This document shows positions 8,727-18,919 of a stretch of 64,000 bases of DNA, piece after piece. Within the stretch, counting starts at the first letter, position 1, and each line of letters opens with the position of its first letter. Location of the stretch: NCBI GenBank assembly GCA_030765055.1, contig JAUKNK010000320.1, forward strand, positions 6,707,001 through 6,771,000. The letters are read 5' to 3'. This DNA is from Mantis religiosa (Eukaryota > Arthropoda > Insecta > Mantodea > Mantidae). The notes below the pieces were generated by a model, which ran no database searches, was not told the DNA's origin, and was given only the letters and a program-made list of their open reading frames with translations. The position numbers and the translations under genes are program-made.

Positions 8727-9419
8727 ATGGAGATAGTAAAGCAAAAGTGTACGCTACCCATACAGGTGTTAGATTTCGAGGATGACATTCGCAAAGGACG
8801 ACACGGTACGTTGTTTCCGAGTAACGTTAGAGCGCTCATACTTGGCAGTTCAAATGCTGGAAAAACGAACGTTTTACTCAACCTGCTTATTCACGAGAAT
8901 GGTCTGAGATTCGAAAACCTCTACATATACTCGAAATCGTTGCAACAACCTAAATATCGATATTTACTCAGGTTACTGAAAACTATACCCGATATAGGTG
9001 TATTTACGTTCGATGATGGTGATAAAGTAATTCAAACGTCGGATGCTAGAGAAAATTCGATATTCGTATTTGATGATGTGATAAATGAAAAACAGGGTAA
9101 GATAGCTTCATATTACAGTATGGGTAGACATCGTAATGTCGATGCTATATATTTAGCACAATCATATGCTAAAGTACCTAAACATTTAATTAGAGATAAT
9201 GCAAATATGATTATATTCTTTAGACAGGATAATCTCAATTTAAAACATATATACGAAGATTATGTAAATACCGATATGTCCTATGATGAATTTAAGAATA
9301 TGTGTAAACATATATGGGAGAGTGATGAACGATCCTTTGTTGTTATAGTACCAGAATATCCACTGAACGAGGGACGCTACCGTCACGGTTTTGATCGCTT
9401 TATCAGAATGAATAAATAG
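8727..9419 (+). CDS. FtsK/HerA-type genome packaging ATPase
   Basis: 230 residues from the ATG at 8727; the frame is open upstream to 8640 but without an ATG, so this start is chosen. Walker A is GSSNAGKT at residues 40-47 and Walker B is SIFVFDDV with Asp116-Asp117. AIYLAQSYAKVPKHLIRDNAN near residue 140-160 is the sensor-like segment typical of the viral A32/FtsK packaging ATPases. The enzyme would pump the genome into the capsid. It heads a rightward block of four genes with gaps of 20, 18 and 11 bp, so co-transcription is likely. The frame is intact and the length is normal for Polintons. Confidence 0.92.
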   Translation: MEIVKQKCTLPIQVLDFEDDIRKGRHGTLFPSNVRALILGSSNAGKTNVLLNLLIHENGLRFENLYIYSKSLQQPKYRYLLRLLKTIPDIGVFTFDDGDKVIQTSDARENSIFVFDDVINEKQGKIASYYSMGRHRNVDAIYLAQSYAKVPKHLIRDNANMIIFFRQDNLNLKHIYEDYVNTDMSYDEFKNMCKHIWESDERSFVVIVPEYPLNEGRYRHGFDRFIRMNK

Positions 9420-9439
9420 AATAATCCATCACTTAAGCA

Positions 9440-10585
9440 ATGAGTATCGACAGGTTCGGATCCCGAAGAATCATACCCTCTAGGGGTGTGTTCAATCGAT
9501 ATATCATAACTAGAGATGGATCGGGAAACTATCGATTCAAGGGAAAGCGGTTGTGCAATATTCACGACCCTGAAGAAGGTGACGATGCATCGACTAAACG
9601 TTATGTGGATACGCATACGGCTGACGTCGAGAATCGAATGCAGATCTTCAGCGAGCAGACCTCGTATCAGCGTATGGGCGAGTTTGAAGCTATGCTTAGG
9701 GATCACATACAAAAATCGCTCGACATCCAATACAACAATTTAATGGAGTACTTAAGTAAATATGCATTTAAACGTGATTCCGAAAATAATGTCATTATAG
9801 ATGGTATAAGAATGAAAACGCTGTTGGACCCCCTTCACGAACACGACGTTCCTAATAAAAAATATGTAGATGATAGGATTCCAATTCACGACTCTAATGA
9901 AACTCTATCATTTCGAATGAAGAGATTGAAGGATTTAGCCGACCCGATAGATGATAGTGATGCAGTCACCATGAGTTATGTTAATCATTTCTTTATACAG
10001 AAACATAATGAATTGCAAACGGGTTTAACTGAGACTATAACAAACATTGTCGATACTATTACACGGAAACAGAATGAATTACAAAGTCAGTTAACTAGAA
10101 CAATCACCTCCGCTAGCGAGACTATTACTACAGCTGTAGAAAAAGAAGTGAAAGAACTAACCGCACGACAAACGGAACTTGATAATAAACTAATCACTAT
10201 AAATAATGATATTCATACTATGAAAACACGAATGAGAAATGTTGTAAACACTATGTTACAACAATTGAAAGCACAACTCATAATTTCATTGCAAACACGT
10301 CCGTTTCGAGGTCCCTCTTTAAGGTATACGTTAACATCGGGACTCGAATACTATAAAGTTCCTGGAAATGGAAGTGTACTCTCGTGTTCCATCGTATCAT
10401 CGGTACATCCGCATGCTGTAAATGATACATTGTTTGCAATAAACGGAAGATTAGTTGAAAGATATCCTGTAAGAGTTGAAACTGGCGATATTCTATCGTT
10501 TACAGCGCCAGTCGGACGTGCTAAAGATGGTCATATATTAAGTATAGAACTGATAGTTTCATATAAATTAGCAGTAGCTGATTAA
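9440..10585 (+). CDS. Fibre-like protein with tail-fibre-type repeats and coiled coil
   Basis: 381 residues. Three copies of an R-x3-L-x2-DP-x4-DA-x-TK-x-YVD motif lie at about 34-57 (KRLCNIHDPEEGDDASTKRY), 121-144 (RMKTLLDP...NKKYVDD) and 158-181 (RLKDLADPIDDSDAVTMSYV). This motif is typical of phage tail-fibre shaft proteins. A long Gln/Thr/Leu heptad region at about 183-285 is probably a trimeric coiled coil. The last 95 residues are strand-rich and may be a receptor-binding head. Position between the ATPase and the DUF8207-like gene and its modular build suggest a vertex spike. This is inference from architecture; sequence identity with adenovirus fibre is not apparent. Confidence 0.65.
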   Translation: MSIDRFGSRRIIPSRGVFNRYIITRDGSGNYRFKGKRLCNIHDPEEGDDASTKRYVDTHTADVENRMQIFSEQTSYQRMGEFEAMLRDHIQKSLDIQYNNLMEYLSKYAFKRDSENNVIIDGIRMKTLLDPLHEHDVPNKKYVDDRIPIHDSNETLSFRMKRLKDLADPIDDSDAVTMSYVNHFFIQKHNELQTGLTETITNIVDTITRKQNELQSQLTRTITSASETITTAVEKEVKELTARQTELDNKLITINNDIHTMKTRMRNVVNTMLQQLKAQLIISLQTRPFRGPSLRYTLTSGLEYYKVPGNGSVLSCSIVSSVHPHAVNDTLFAINGRLVERYPVRVETGDILSFTAPVGRAKDGHILSIELIVSYKLAVAD

Positions 10586-10603
10586 TTATACATTCATTTC
10601 GAT

Positions 10604-11347
10604 ATGGATGCTGAAGCTATAAGACTTAAGGAATCCATTGCCCGTCACAGTAGGGCAATAAGAGAAAAGTTACGTTCTCTCAAAGGAATGAAATTCGAAA
10701 CGCAACGAGTCATGTCTGAAGTTCTTCAACCTGTAACCGAACCATTGAAAGTAATAGCGAAAGCACACCAAGACAACAACGACGACGAAACTACAGATGA
10801 TGCTAACGGATCTGATCTCGTGTCAAAGTATCTACACAAGGTTCGAACTGCCAGTTCGAGTGACATGGACAATACTTACGGCATACGTTACGAGGATAAT
10901 GAGTATAAATTGGGTAACAAGACAGTTGTGTTTAAATCTGATGGTGTTCAGATAGGAACAGAAACGTATGAACCCACAGCAGGCTTATATGAATTATTAT
11001 TTAAACGTTTACCTCGCAAGACATCGTACACAGATGATGATTTAGACGTGTATTCGCAAATCTTACAAAATACTCAAGTTTACAGACACGGTTATTCAAG
11101 AGATGGACGTTTAAGAGCAAATCGAGGGTTCAAGTATCGTCATATCATTCGTGACCTTGTTAGTAATCGAACTGGATTTGGTTTACGTTGGAAAGAACAT
11201 GTACCGCAGAGAAAATTAGATTACGTCTACTGGAACGATCCGAATGAAATAATAAACAGATTAAGATTATTAGTTGCGTCGAGGGATGCAGGTAATTTGA
11301 ATCACTCACCCGAGATAGAAGAAATTATTACAGAACTTAAAACATAA
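10604..11347 (+). CDS. DUF8207-like conserved Polinton protein
   Basis: 247 residues. The N-terminal 60 residues are basic and helical, followed by an acidic linker (DNNDDETTDD). The core from about residue 92 to 200 has the pattern of a domain common in animal Polintons: YGIRYEDNEYKLGN, then a strand pair, TAGLYELLFKRLP, DDLDVYSQILQNTQVYR and a basic RGFKYRHIIRDL. The C-terminus is YVYWNDPNEIINRLRLLVAS. Function is unknown; it is nearly always in the virion/packaging neighbourhood. It sits 18 bp after the fibre gene and 11 bp before the integrase. The name is from memory of the family pattern and should be confirmed by profile search. Confidence 0.7.
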   Translation: MDAEAIRLKESIARHSRAIREKLRSLKGMKFETQRVMSEVLQPVTEPLKVIAKAHQDNNDDETTDDANGSDLVSKYLHKVRTASSSDMDNTYGIRYEDNEYKLGNKTVVFKSDGVQIGTETYEPTAGLYELLFKRLPRKTSYTDDDLDVYSQILQNTQVYRHGYSRDGRLRANRGFKYRHIIRDLVSNRTGFGLRWKEHVPQRKLDYVYWNDPNEIINRLRLLVASRDAGNLNHSPEIEEIITELKT

Positions 11348-11358
11348 AAAATTATAGC

Positions 11359-12276
11359 ATGATAAAACGTCGCATTGCAACCGAGTTACATGCACCAGCT
11401 AGAAGACGATTTTTACGTCGTAAGATCATAAGCAAAGGAATGAACGATTTAGTACAAATAGATCTTATGGACATGTCTAATTATGCAAGAGACAATAGGA
11501 ATTATAAGTATATTCTTCTTGCATGCAATTTTTATTCCAAGATGGCTTATGCACGACCATTACGTGATAAAAGTGGTATTAACGTTTCGACTGCTATGGA
11601 GGAGATATTGAATGAAATGGAATCGTTTCCGAAGAATGTTCAATCTGATAAAGGAAGGGAGTTTTACAATAAACATTTCCGCGAACTAATGAATCGTAAT
11701 AATATTAATCATTACAGTACATTCACACACGTTAAGGCTGCTGCAGTGGAACGTTTAATAAGAACGATCAAACTGATTTTGCATAAGGAATTTATTGTTC
11801 AAGGCTCATATCAATGGATAAACATACTACCTAGAATTATTCATACCTACAATAATACTTACCATCGAACGATTCGTATGAAGCCTGTAGAAGTTCGTGA
11901 TAATTCTCTCCTGCTCAGCGTCTACAAATATGATAGAAGTCTGCGTGAGAAGCGAAGATCTAGGCTTCATCGTGTTGGTGACTACGTGAGGATTTCTAAG
12001 CATAAAGGTGTTATGGAGAAAGGTTATCTACCAAATTGGAGTGTTGAAGTCTTTAGAATACGTACAGTGCAAAGGACACATCCATTGACCTATCTCATCG
12101 AGGATCTGGAGGGTAAACTGATTGAAGGAGCATTCTACGGTTATGAATTACAGAAAACTCAATATCCAGACACGTATTTAGTTGAAAGGATCATCAGACG
12201 TCGTGGTGATAGGATTCTGGTGAAATGGTTAGGATTTCCTACCCGTGAATGGATTAATGAGGTGGACATTGTATAA
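11359..12276 (+). CDS. Retrovirus-like DDE integrase with chromodomain
   Basis: 305 residues. It inserts the linear element into the host genome and makes the 6-bp duplication. The catalytic triad is Asp35 (VQIDLMDM), Asp97 (QSDKGREF) and Glu131 (AAAVERLIRT), with 33 residues between the last two. INILPRIIHTYNNTYHRTI is the usual post-catalytic helix. An SH3-like segment with RVGDYVRISKHKG at about 205 and a C-terminal chromodomain (YLVERIIRRRGDRILVKWLG ending W-INEVDIV) follow. No N-terminal HHCC zinc finger is present, unlike many Polinton integrases. The chromodomain suggests targeting to chromatin marks. The frame is intact, so the protein may be functional. Confidence 0.95.
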   Translation: MIKRRIATELHAPARRRFLRRKIISKGMNDLVQIDLMDMSNYARDNRNYKYILLACNFYSKMAYARPLRDKSGINVSTAMEEILNEMESFPKNVQSDKGREFYNKHFRELMNRNNINHYSTFTHVKAAAVERLIRTIKLILHKEFIVQGSYQWINILPRIIHTYNNTYHRTIRMKPVEVRDNSLLLSVYKYDRSLREKRRSRLHRVGDYVRISKHKGVMEKGYLPNWSVEVFRIRTVQRTHPLTYLIEDLEGKLIEGAFYGYELQKTQYPDTYLVERIIRRRGDRILVKWLGFPTREWINEVDIV

Positions 12277-12302
12277 ATAAAAAAAACACACAACTCAATA
12301 AA
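12276..12302 (+). terminator. Poly(A) signals after integrase
   Basis: AATAAA at 12276-12281, overlapping the integrase TAA, and again at 12297-12302, followed by a T/GT-rich stretch. Confidence 0.65.
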
Positions 12303-13166
12303 GAAATATAATTTTAATGATATATTGTGTTTGATTTTTTTTTGTTCACATTGATTCCTGACATCTTCTGTAACTGCTAATTCACATCTCCTTAACTTAA
12401 ACATGATAATAACATTTTTATACTTTTTTAAAAATCTTCTGTAACTGCTAATTCACATCTCCTTAACTTAAACATGATAATAACATTTTTATACTTTAAA
12501 AAAAAAATCATACATGATTATAGTTGAATTAACATTTAATTGTAGAGATTTTAACATAACGTACATGCTAGTTCACATTGAGTATATATAAATTCACCTA
12601 CCCTTAACGTAAACATGATAATTACAATTTGAAGTAATTAGTAATATACGTTAAACAAACATCATACATGATTATAGCTGAAATAAGAGCCTTTGTACAT
12701 GCTAGTTCACATTGATATATATAAATCTCCCCTCACCCCTTAACGGAGACATGATAATAACATTTTGATATAATTAGTAAATATATTTTAATAAAAAATC
12801 ATACATGATTATAGTTGAATTAACATTTCATTGATTTCTGCTATCTAACATTTCAAAACGACATGAATAAGAAAAAATATTCCTTCACCCCTAACATAAA
12901 CATAAAAAAAGCAACACGTTATCTTTCAAATGAAGTAAATATGTTATTATCATGTAATTAGTAAAACACTTTACAAATATACTTGAAACTCAATTATTTC
13001 GTTTTTTGAAATACAGTAATATGTTATTATCATGTGCCTAGTAATACCTTTTAACTCAGTTGTAACACACTTTACAATTATACTTGAAACTCAATTATTT
13101 TATTTTTTGAAATACAGTAATATGTTATTATCGTGGCCTAGTAATACCTTTTAACTCAGTTGAATC
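12303..13166. repeat. Convergent intergenic region with repeated cassettes
   Basis: AT-rich gap between integrase and polB. A unit of about 64 bp (ATCTTCTGTAACTGCTAATT...) is duplicated nearly exactly at 12363-12427 and 12434-12498. CATACATGATTATAG blocks recur near 12510, 12664 and 12800. A second unit of about 101 bp (ACACTTTACAAxTATACTTG... to ...TTTTAACTCAGTTG) occurs at about 12966-13066 and 13067-13164. No ORF is present. Confidence 0.7.
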
Positions 13167-13170
13167 TATG

Positions 13171-13177
13171 CTTTATT
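13171..13177 (-). terminator. Poly(A) signal for polB
   Basis: CTTTATT on the plus strand gives AATAAAG on the minus strand, about 20 bp after the polB stop at 13196. Confidence 0.6.
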
Positions 13178-13195
13178 GAGAAAAGAAAAAGAAAT

Positions 13196-16100
13196 TTACA
13201 CTTGACAACTTTCTATAGCATAATGTCCCCATGCTAATGTTGAAAATGAATTATTGGGAATGTATCGTTTTGTATCGATACCACTTAAAGCTATCTTATT
13301 AGATTCAATAGTATGAACATCATGTTTATAACTTCTGAAACATGTCTGCATGCTTCGATGTATAGTGTCAGGATGTGTAATACATGAGAGATATTGTTCA
13401 AAGGTTATGAATCTCATCGAATCTTTTGTTACACCTTTTGATTTTTTAATCACTTCAGTATCATATCGATAACTATATAATTTCGATTTCAGCCCTACAT
13501 ATTCAGTCATCACTCTACCGGCTAGCTCATCCTTGAATAATCCTGAAATTTTCTTATTTGCTAACGGAATACCATACACATTATCCATTGGATAATTCGA
13601 TGTATCGAATAAATGTATATTGGTTTTAATAAATTCATATATATCGCAGCTAGATTCAAAGAGAAAAGCACCCGTGTCCGTATAGATTAAAGTTACATCT
13701 TTCAATTTTTTCTTCAGAATTTCATAATAAAAATCATACATTTTATGTTTGGATAGATCCAGGATTGCTTGTCCTATGTATATTGGCTTATTCATCAATA
13801 TTTCATCTCTGACCAATTCTATACCTATTAAATTTTCATCAAAAATCACGTACCTTATACATGTCTGTCGAGCTAACAATTTACGCGCTCGTTTCCAGCT
13901 GGTAGCTAAATGAAATGAATTATAACGTTTTACATTCTCTATAAATTTTCCATAAACACAATTATTCATTAACTTCCATAGATTTTGACCAAATTTCGTC
14001 TTATCTTCAATACGTTTACGAACGTTGAGTTCAATGTAAGGATTTATCCAGTTAGATTGTTTGTAACCTATTACTCTATGTATACGCGATGGAATCAAAC
14101 CAAGTTTAACACATTGTTGAAAATTGAGATAATGTAATACGTATTTATTTTTATCATTCAATGTTGTTAGCAATTTTGTATACTTATCACCTGGCGCGAT
14201 TTCATTCAAAGGGCATAATGGCAAATCATTTTGTATATCATGAAGTTCCTGTGGATATTTAAAGTCTACTTCCAACACATATCCCACGTCAGAATCACTT
14301 GTAATAGACATAAAATCTATTGATTTAATTTCAGCATCAGTTAGCCACCTTATATCAGTGTATGGTAAGCTATTATTTTCCATTGTATAACTATATAGAG
14401 AATTGCAGTCAACGTACATTAAATAATTAGTTGGTTGAGTGTTATCATAGCTAGTCATGTATCTGTTATTCGCCTTTGCATACCGTTTGGACACAGTGCA
14501 AATTCCACCTCGTATTCCTTTTTCGAAGAAATCTAGCATACTCTTATCTGTTAATAATGAAATCTGTACACCAGTCGTTCTTAACATTGCATCATAGGCT
14601 AACCCGGGAAGTGTGTAATACTGACACGGGTCGAGTCCGTACAAACCGATTCTTAATTCACGGAAGCGTTCAAACACGTCCGTTAGTATTAATGTATCGC
14701 ACTTAAGATATATATTTAAATATTCACCCAGATTTTTAACATTGAATTCATTCCATACCGTTCTAGCATGACTATAATCCTCATCGCTTACATGATCAAA
14801 CTGATGTTTGGATGGTAGACTATTCTCGTATAATTTTTCTATAGAATCCACATACGTGTACGGGAAGACACCTTTACGTTTCATCAGTTGTCTATGCAAA
14901 GGATTCGTGTACATATTATTGGTATAATGAAAATCATCTGCTTCTAACATATCCGAAAGGTTACTAAGTTTTGAATCCAAAAAACGATAACTATCCAGAA
15001 ATCTTAGATATATACTCATTCCATTCGAATTTGTATATCTTTTGCTAAAGGATAAGTAATTTTCAGAAGTTTGTGCAATACAGTTGATAGGTTCCGTATC
15101 GTAACCTAGTTTCTTTACTATGAAATGAGCATCGTATTTTGACAAGCAATGAAAGAATATTGGTATGAATCCTGGCATTTTCCTATTTAAATTGCAGTGC
15201 TTATGAGCTGGGCCAACGTAACTTCCAGTCAAATGACAATGATCACGAACCTTTATACACGAGTTAAGAAATTCACGTTTGCATATGTGACATCGTGTTG
15301 CATTTTGATATTCTAGCTCATCCACATCTCTCATACTTATTTCAATTTTATTAGCATATATATTAATGACCTGATTTGCAATTAACGTTAATTCTTTAAG
15401 AAAATTTTCAATTGCATATGGACCTTCAAATGATTAGAAACGTGTTAAATTTTTATCATAACTACAGACCAAATGTAATGCAATTGCATACGCTTCATGT
15501 TTATGAATGCTACGTGTCCAGCTTTTACTCGATACATCTTGACACGAATCTACCTTACGTAAGATACATTCTATGTCTGCATAAACCACGAATGGAACTT
15601 TTAGACATTTCGAATATGCGTTAAATTCAACGAGATCAGTTTTACCAGCCTCGGGCATTCTGATAATTTGATTCATCATACACCTCTTTTTATGGCTATT
15701 TAAACGTGATTCTGCTGTGAAATACAAGTTACAATTGTTACATAACCATTTTCGCCCATTATGTTTAGTTAGCTGCTTTCCTAGCAAACGTGACAAGTCT
15801 GTTATCAGACAATAATGTCTTTTATACATTAAAAGATTAACATGATGTGATTTTATCTCTCTTGGTTGATATAAGAGAATAATCGATTTATTTTCAACAC
15901 CGTATATCGTTATTGAAATATTTGAATTTTGATTCTCGAATTGTTCTACATCTTTCAATGATACGGGGAATGTTATATTCTCAAAGTTAAATTCGTTACG
16001 AAAATCATATCTTTTATAGGAGGTGGGTCGATTCTTGTTACGTTCTACTGGGTATTTGGATGCTAACAGACAGTATGCAAAGCAATATTTATCAGTATTA

Positions 16101-17409
16101 CGAATGTTAATAACAGCTCTCTTCGATTTTATAAAGTCGGGTAATTCAGTATACATCCCTGCATTCAATGAATCGTATTGTGTCACATATATTGTTAATT
16201 TCTCAATACTGTATAAAGCTTTTGAACTGGTACGCGATTCAAAATTATCCATATGATCTAGTATAGGTTGTACAATCTTCTCTTCATACCATATAGATTT
16301 ATCTGTAGATTGCAATATCACCTCAAGTTTACTGTTAAAGTTAAATGTATGAATATTATCGCTCTCTTGTGATATTATGACATATTGACAGGATAAACAG
16401 GATCCTATCTTAAGACCTGATTTATACATGTTTAAGCCCTTATCAATTTCATTCAAAATTAAAGGTTTGCATTCTGCTAAGAATATAACGGGGTCAAGTA
16501 TATTAACACAGTTGTGAATTTCGTAGGTGGTTAATCGTTTTTTGAAAGCAGACTCACTGTGAATACATCGTAATCGTTCAGCCTGGGTCACGTTCGAACA
16601 GGTTTCATCTTGCTGAATCGAGGGTTGTCCAGTGGCAGTATCGGAGCATCTTGTCGTCGTTTCTGAAAAAAGCAATTACAACATTCGATTAACTTTACAT
16701 ACGGGAACATTGATTTACATGTATGTAAGGTGGTAACAGAAATAACATACATGTTAATAACTTTTACATGTATGAATCTCAATTTTACGTAAACTCTATA
16801 CTTTACGTAGAACGTAACATGCATGTAACTTTTACATATGAAAATAGTTACATAATGATTATGTATTTTACAATTATTGCTATCATCACGTAACTACAAT
16901 ATTCAGATAGTATGTAACTGTTTACGTAATGCTCTCTCCCTTACATAAATGATAAAAACACACAACGTAAACCATATAGATGTAAAATACCGTAACTGAA
17001 CTACGATATTCACATGTACGTTTTACACATATAAATTAACGTTCTTTTTTCACCTACAACGTTACTTTTACGTGTAACAAACAAACGTAACTAACATGCA
17101 TGTGAAATAACGTAACTGAACTACGATATTCACATGTACGTAATTATTACACATGAAAATTAACCCTACAACGTTCACTCTCAATTACTAATACTACATG
17201 ACGTGCGATAATTAACACTTTAAGTTCTAATACAACATGTACGTACATGCAAGTAACTACATTCAATTACTAATACTACATGACGTGCGATAATTAACAC
17301 TTTAAGTTCTAATACAACATGTACGATTTCACATTTACATGCAAGTAACTACATTATCACTTTTTTTATGAAATTTTATTCAATAATTGTACTCACCTTT
17401 TGACGACAT
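13196..17409 (-). pseudogene. polB: Protein-primed family B DNA polymerase, spliced, disabled
   Basis: Predicted exon 1 is 17397-17409 (13 nt, ATG, donor GTGAGT) and exon 2 is 13196-16662 (acceptor TTTTTTCAG), together 1160 codons. Exon 2 has a Zn-finger-like C..C...H...C (CNNCNLYF...HKKRC), Exo I (VVYADIEC), a CHICKREF...DHCHLTG endonuclease VII-like finger, Exo II (FFHCLSKYDAHF), Exo III (YLKCDTLILTDVF), Pol motif A (LMYVDCNSLYSY, about 14410), motif B (KLMNNCVYGK, about 13965) and motif C at 13670-13684. Two lesions are seen: an in-frame TAA at 15434-15436 between Exo I and the Zn finger, with the frame open on both sides, and YTDTG in place of YTDTD in motif C (GGT at 13670-13672), which removes a metal-binding Asp. 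Exo II has Cys where Asn is usual. The rest is well preserved, so loss is recent. Confidence 0.88.
16663..17396 (-). other. Predicted polB intron rich in ACATG/TACGT palindromes
   Basis: 734 bp between donor GTGAGT (17396-17391) and acceptor TTTTTTCAG. An identical 63-bp direct repeat lies at 17181-17243 and 17263-17325, and a second pair (CGTAACTGAACTACGATATT...) at about 16989 and 17109. ACATGT, TACGTA and ATGCATGT palindromes are dense. No coding potential is convincing; the short frame at 16588-16824 does not match any family. Confidence 0.6.
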
Positions 17410-17419
17410 TGCGGGCTGC

Positions 17420-17831
17420 TTAAAAAGACAATTTATGTCGTTTGAAACCACTTTCTAGTGTTTCCTCGCCATGGTATTGGAGTATGCAGTCACCACGATT
17501 TAGTAGATCTTTCTGCGCTGCGGTCATATGTTTGAATCTCTCCGGGAGGAAGACTTGGAAATCTGATGTTTCGACGACGACCCGTTCACCATATCTGGTC
17601 TTCACGGTTTTGACGGATCGAATGATGTGTTGAACGGACTGATCTAATTCACGTAGTTTCTTTGTGGGAAGATGTGTTCCACCTTCAGCTAGTTGATTTA
17701 GCTGTAGCATCTCATGATCTGAAACATACATATAAGCACACACGAATCAGTATTACTTCAACATTCTTCGTAAACAGAGATAAAAAATGACTTACAATAT
17801 ACAACTTTTCTATCTTACCTGTAGGATCCAT
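17420..17831 (-). CDS. Small conserved Polinton protein, two exons
   Basis: Predicted exon 1 is 17819-17831 (13 nt: ATG, three codons and one base; donor CAG|GTAAGA) and exon 2 is 17420-17718 (acceptor TATGTTTCAG), giving 103 residues with a 100-bp intron. Motifs are KKLRELDQSVQHII, VKTRYGERVVVE and VFLPERFKHMT, a pattern I associate with a short protein found in many animal Polintons; its strand-rich build could be an OB-like nucleic-acid-binding fold, but the function is unknown. The stop lies 10 nt before the predicted polB ATG. Exon 1 ends in phase 1, as does the polB first exon, so the two genes can share exons by alternative splicing. Unspliced, the frame would start inside the intron (17743). 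Confidence 0.75.
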
Positions 17832-17960
17832 ATTTCCAGAGAATCGACTGCCGCCTCACTCATCCGTGCCGCGGTATTTATTAACAGATGCTCCGCCCCC
17901 CCTCCGTCCGGGAGAGGTGTTACTGTCTACATATTACGCTATGTGTTTAAAGTAGTTGTG
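17832..17960 (-). promoter_or_regulatory. Promoter region of the leftward right-end genes
   Basis: On the minus strand a GC-rich stretch with GGGGGGGCGGAGC (GC-box-like) is followed by TTAATAAATACC (weak TATA-like) and then the ATG-bearing 13-nt exon. The local GC content stands out in an AT-rich element. Confidence 0.4.
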
Positions 17961-18919
17961 ACTACGTTATAAGTTCGAAGGTAATACTAGTAACTTTATT
18001 ATCATAGTTTAAACTTTATATAGATTCATCATTTTTTACACCCCCTCCAACCGTATCTCTCCTTCCCAAACACCATGTTGCGTGCGCACACTAACTGTGA
18101 TTCGTTCCCTACATCTTGGAGGGGGGGATATAATTACACATTTCTTTACACACACATACTTGTACAAAATATATTTTTCTGAACATTTGATTTTTTTTAC
18201 ATTTGGTATACTAACACATTCATAGTATTGCTTCATCATTCATACAAATATATAGATTCATTCGTTTAATTTTAAAATATATTCTTTTTTTTTCCTAACG
18301 TTATTTGATAAAGTTAGACTTCGCTACAGCAATAAGAATGTTTTGACCACCCCTGTCACCAGTCTGGAGAGATTAACTCTTTTTTTCTCTGACCCACATA
18401 CCAAAAGGGATGACGTTCAGTGGAGTATTCGTAATACTGAGGGGAGATTTTCTAGACAATTTTTTTATATGGAGGGTGATATCTTAACATGGATAGTTAG
18501 GATATCTACACTATAGATCCCTAGTTGCGTATATATATTATCATATTGATTGATCAGTTTTGTATTACTCATATATACTTAAAGATGAGATACTGTTCTC
18601 TCGTTATCTTAATCATTTTTAAATAGATGGTTAGTGCTTTTATTTTATTTTCGATGTTATGTTCCACTTTTATCATGCTTAGAGGGAATATTCTTTTTAA
18701 GTTATCGTGCTTAGAGGGTGCGTTCCTTTATCATGAAACCCCTTTCAAACAGCTTTACATTTGCATTCTTATACTTTTCTCTCAATATTTTTTTATCATT
18801 CTTAAAGAGATGGGTAGTGCTTTTATTTTTATTTGCATTTGCTATGTACCACTTTTATCATGCTTAGAGGGGACATTTCTTTGTCATGCGACCCTCTCAC
18901 ATAGATTTAAATTTCCATT
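17961..18919. other. Right internal non-coding region of the Polinton
   Basis: No supported gene. A degenerate direct repeat of about 180-190 bp spans roughly 18610-18760 and 18800-18920 (AGTGCTTTTATTTTxATTT... CCACTTTTATCATGCTTAGAGGG). The small frames near 18036-18239 and 18627-18944 have no motif. Confidence 0.55.

Noticed and set aside
16588..16824. 78-residue minus-strand ORF overlapping the polB start
   Set aside because: Runs across the predicted intron boundary in a different frame and is explained by ATG-rich repeats.
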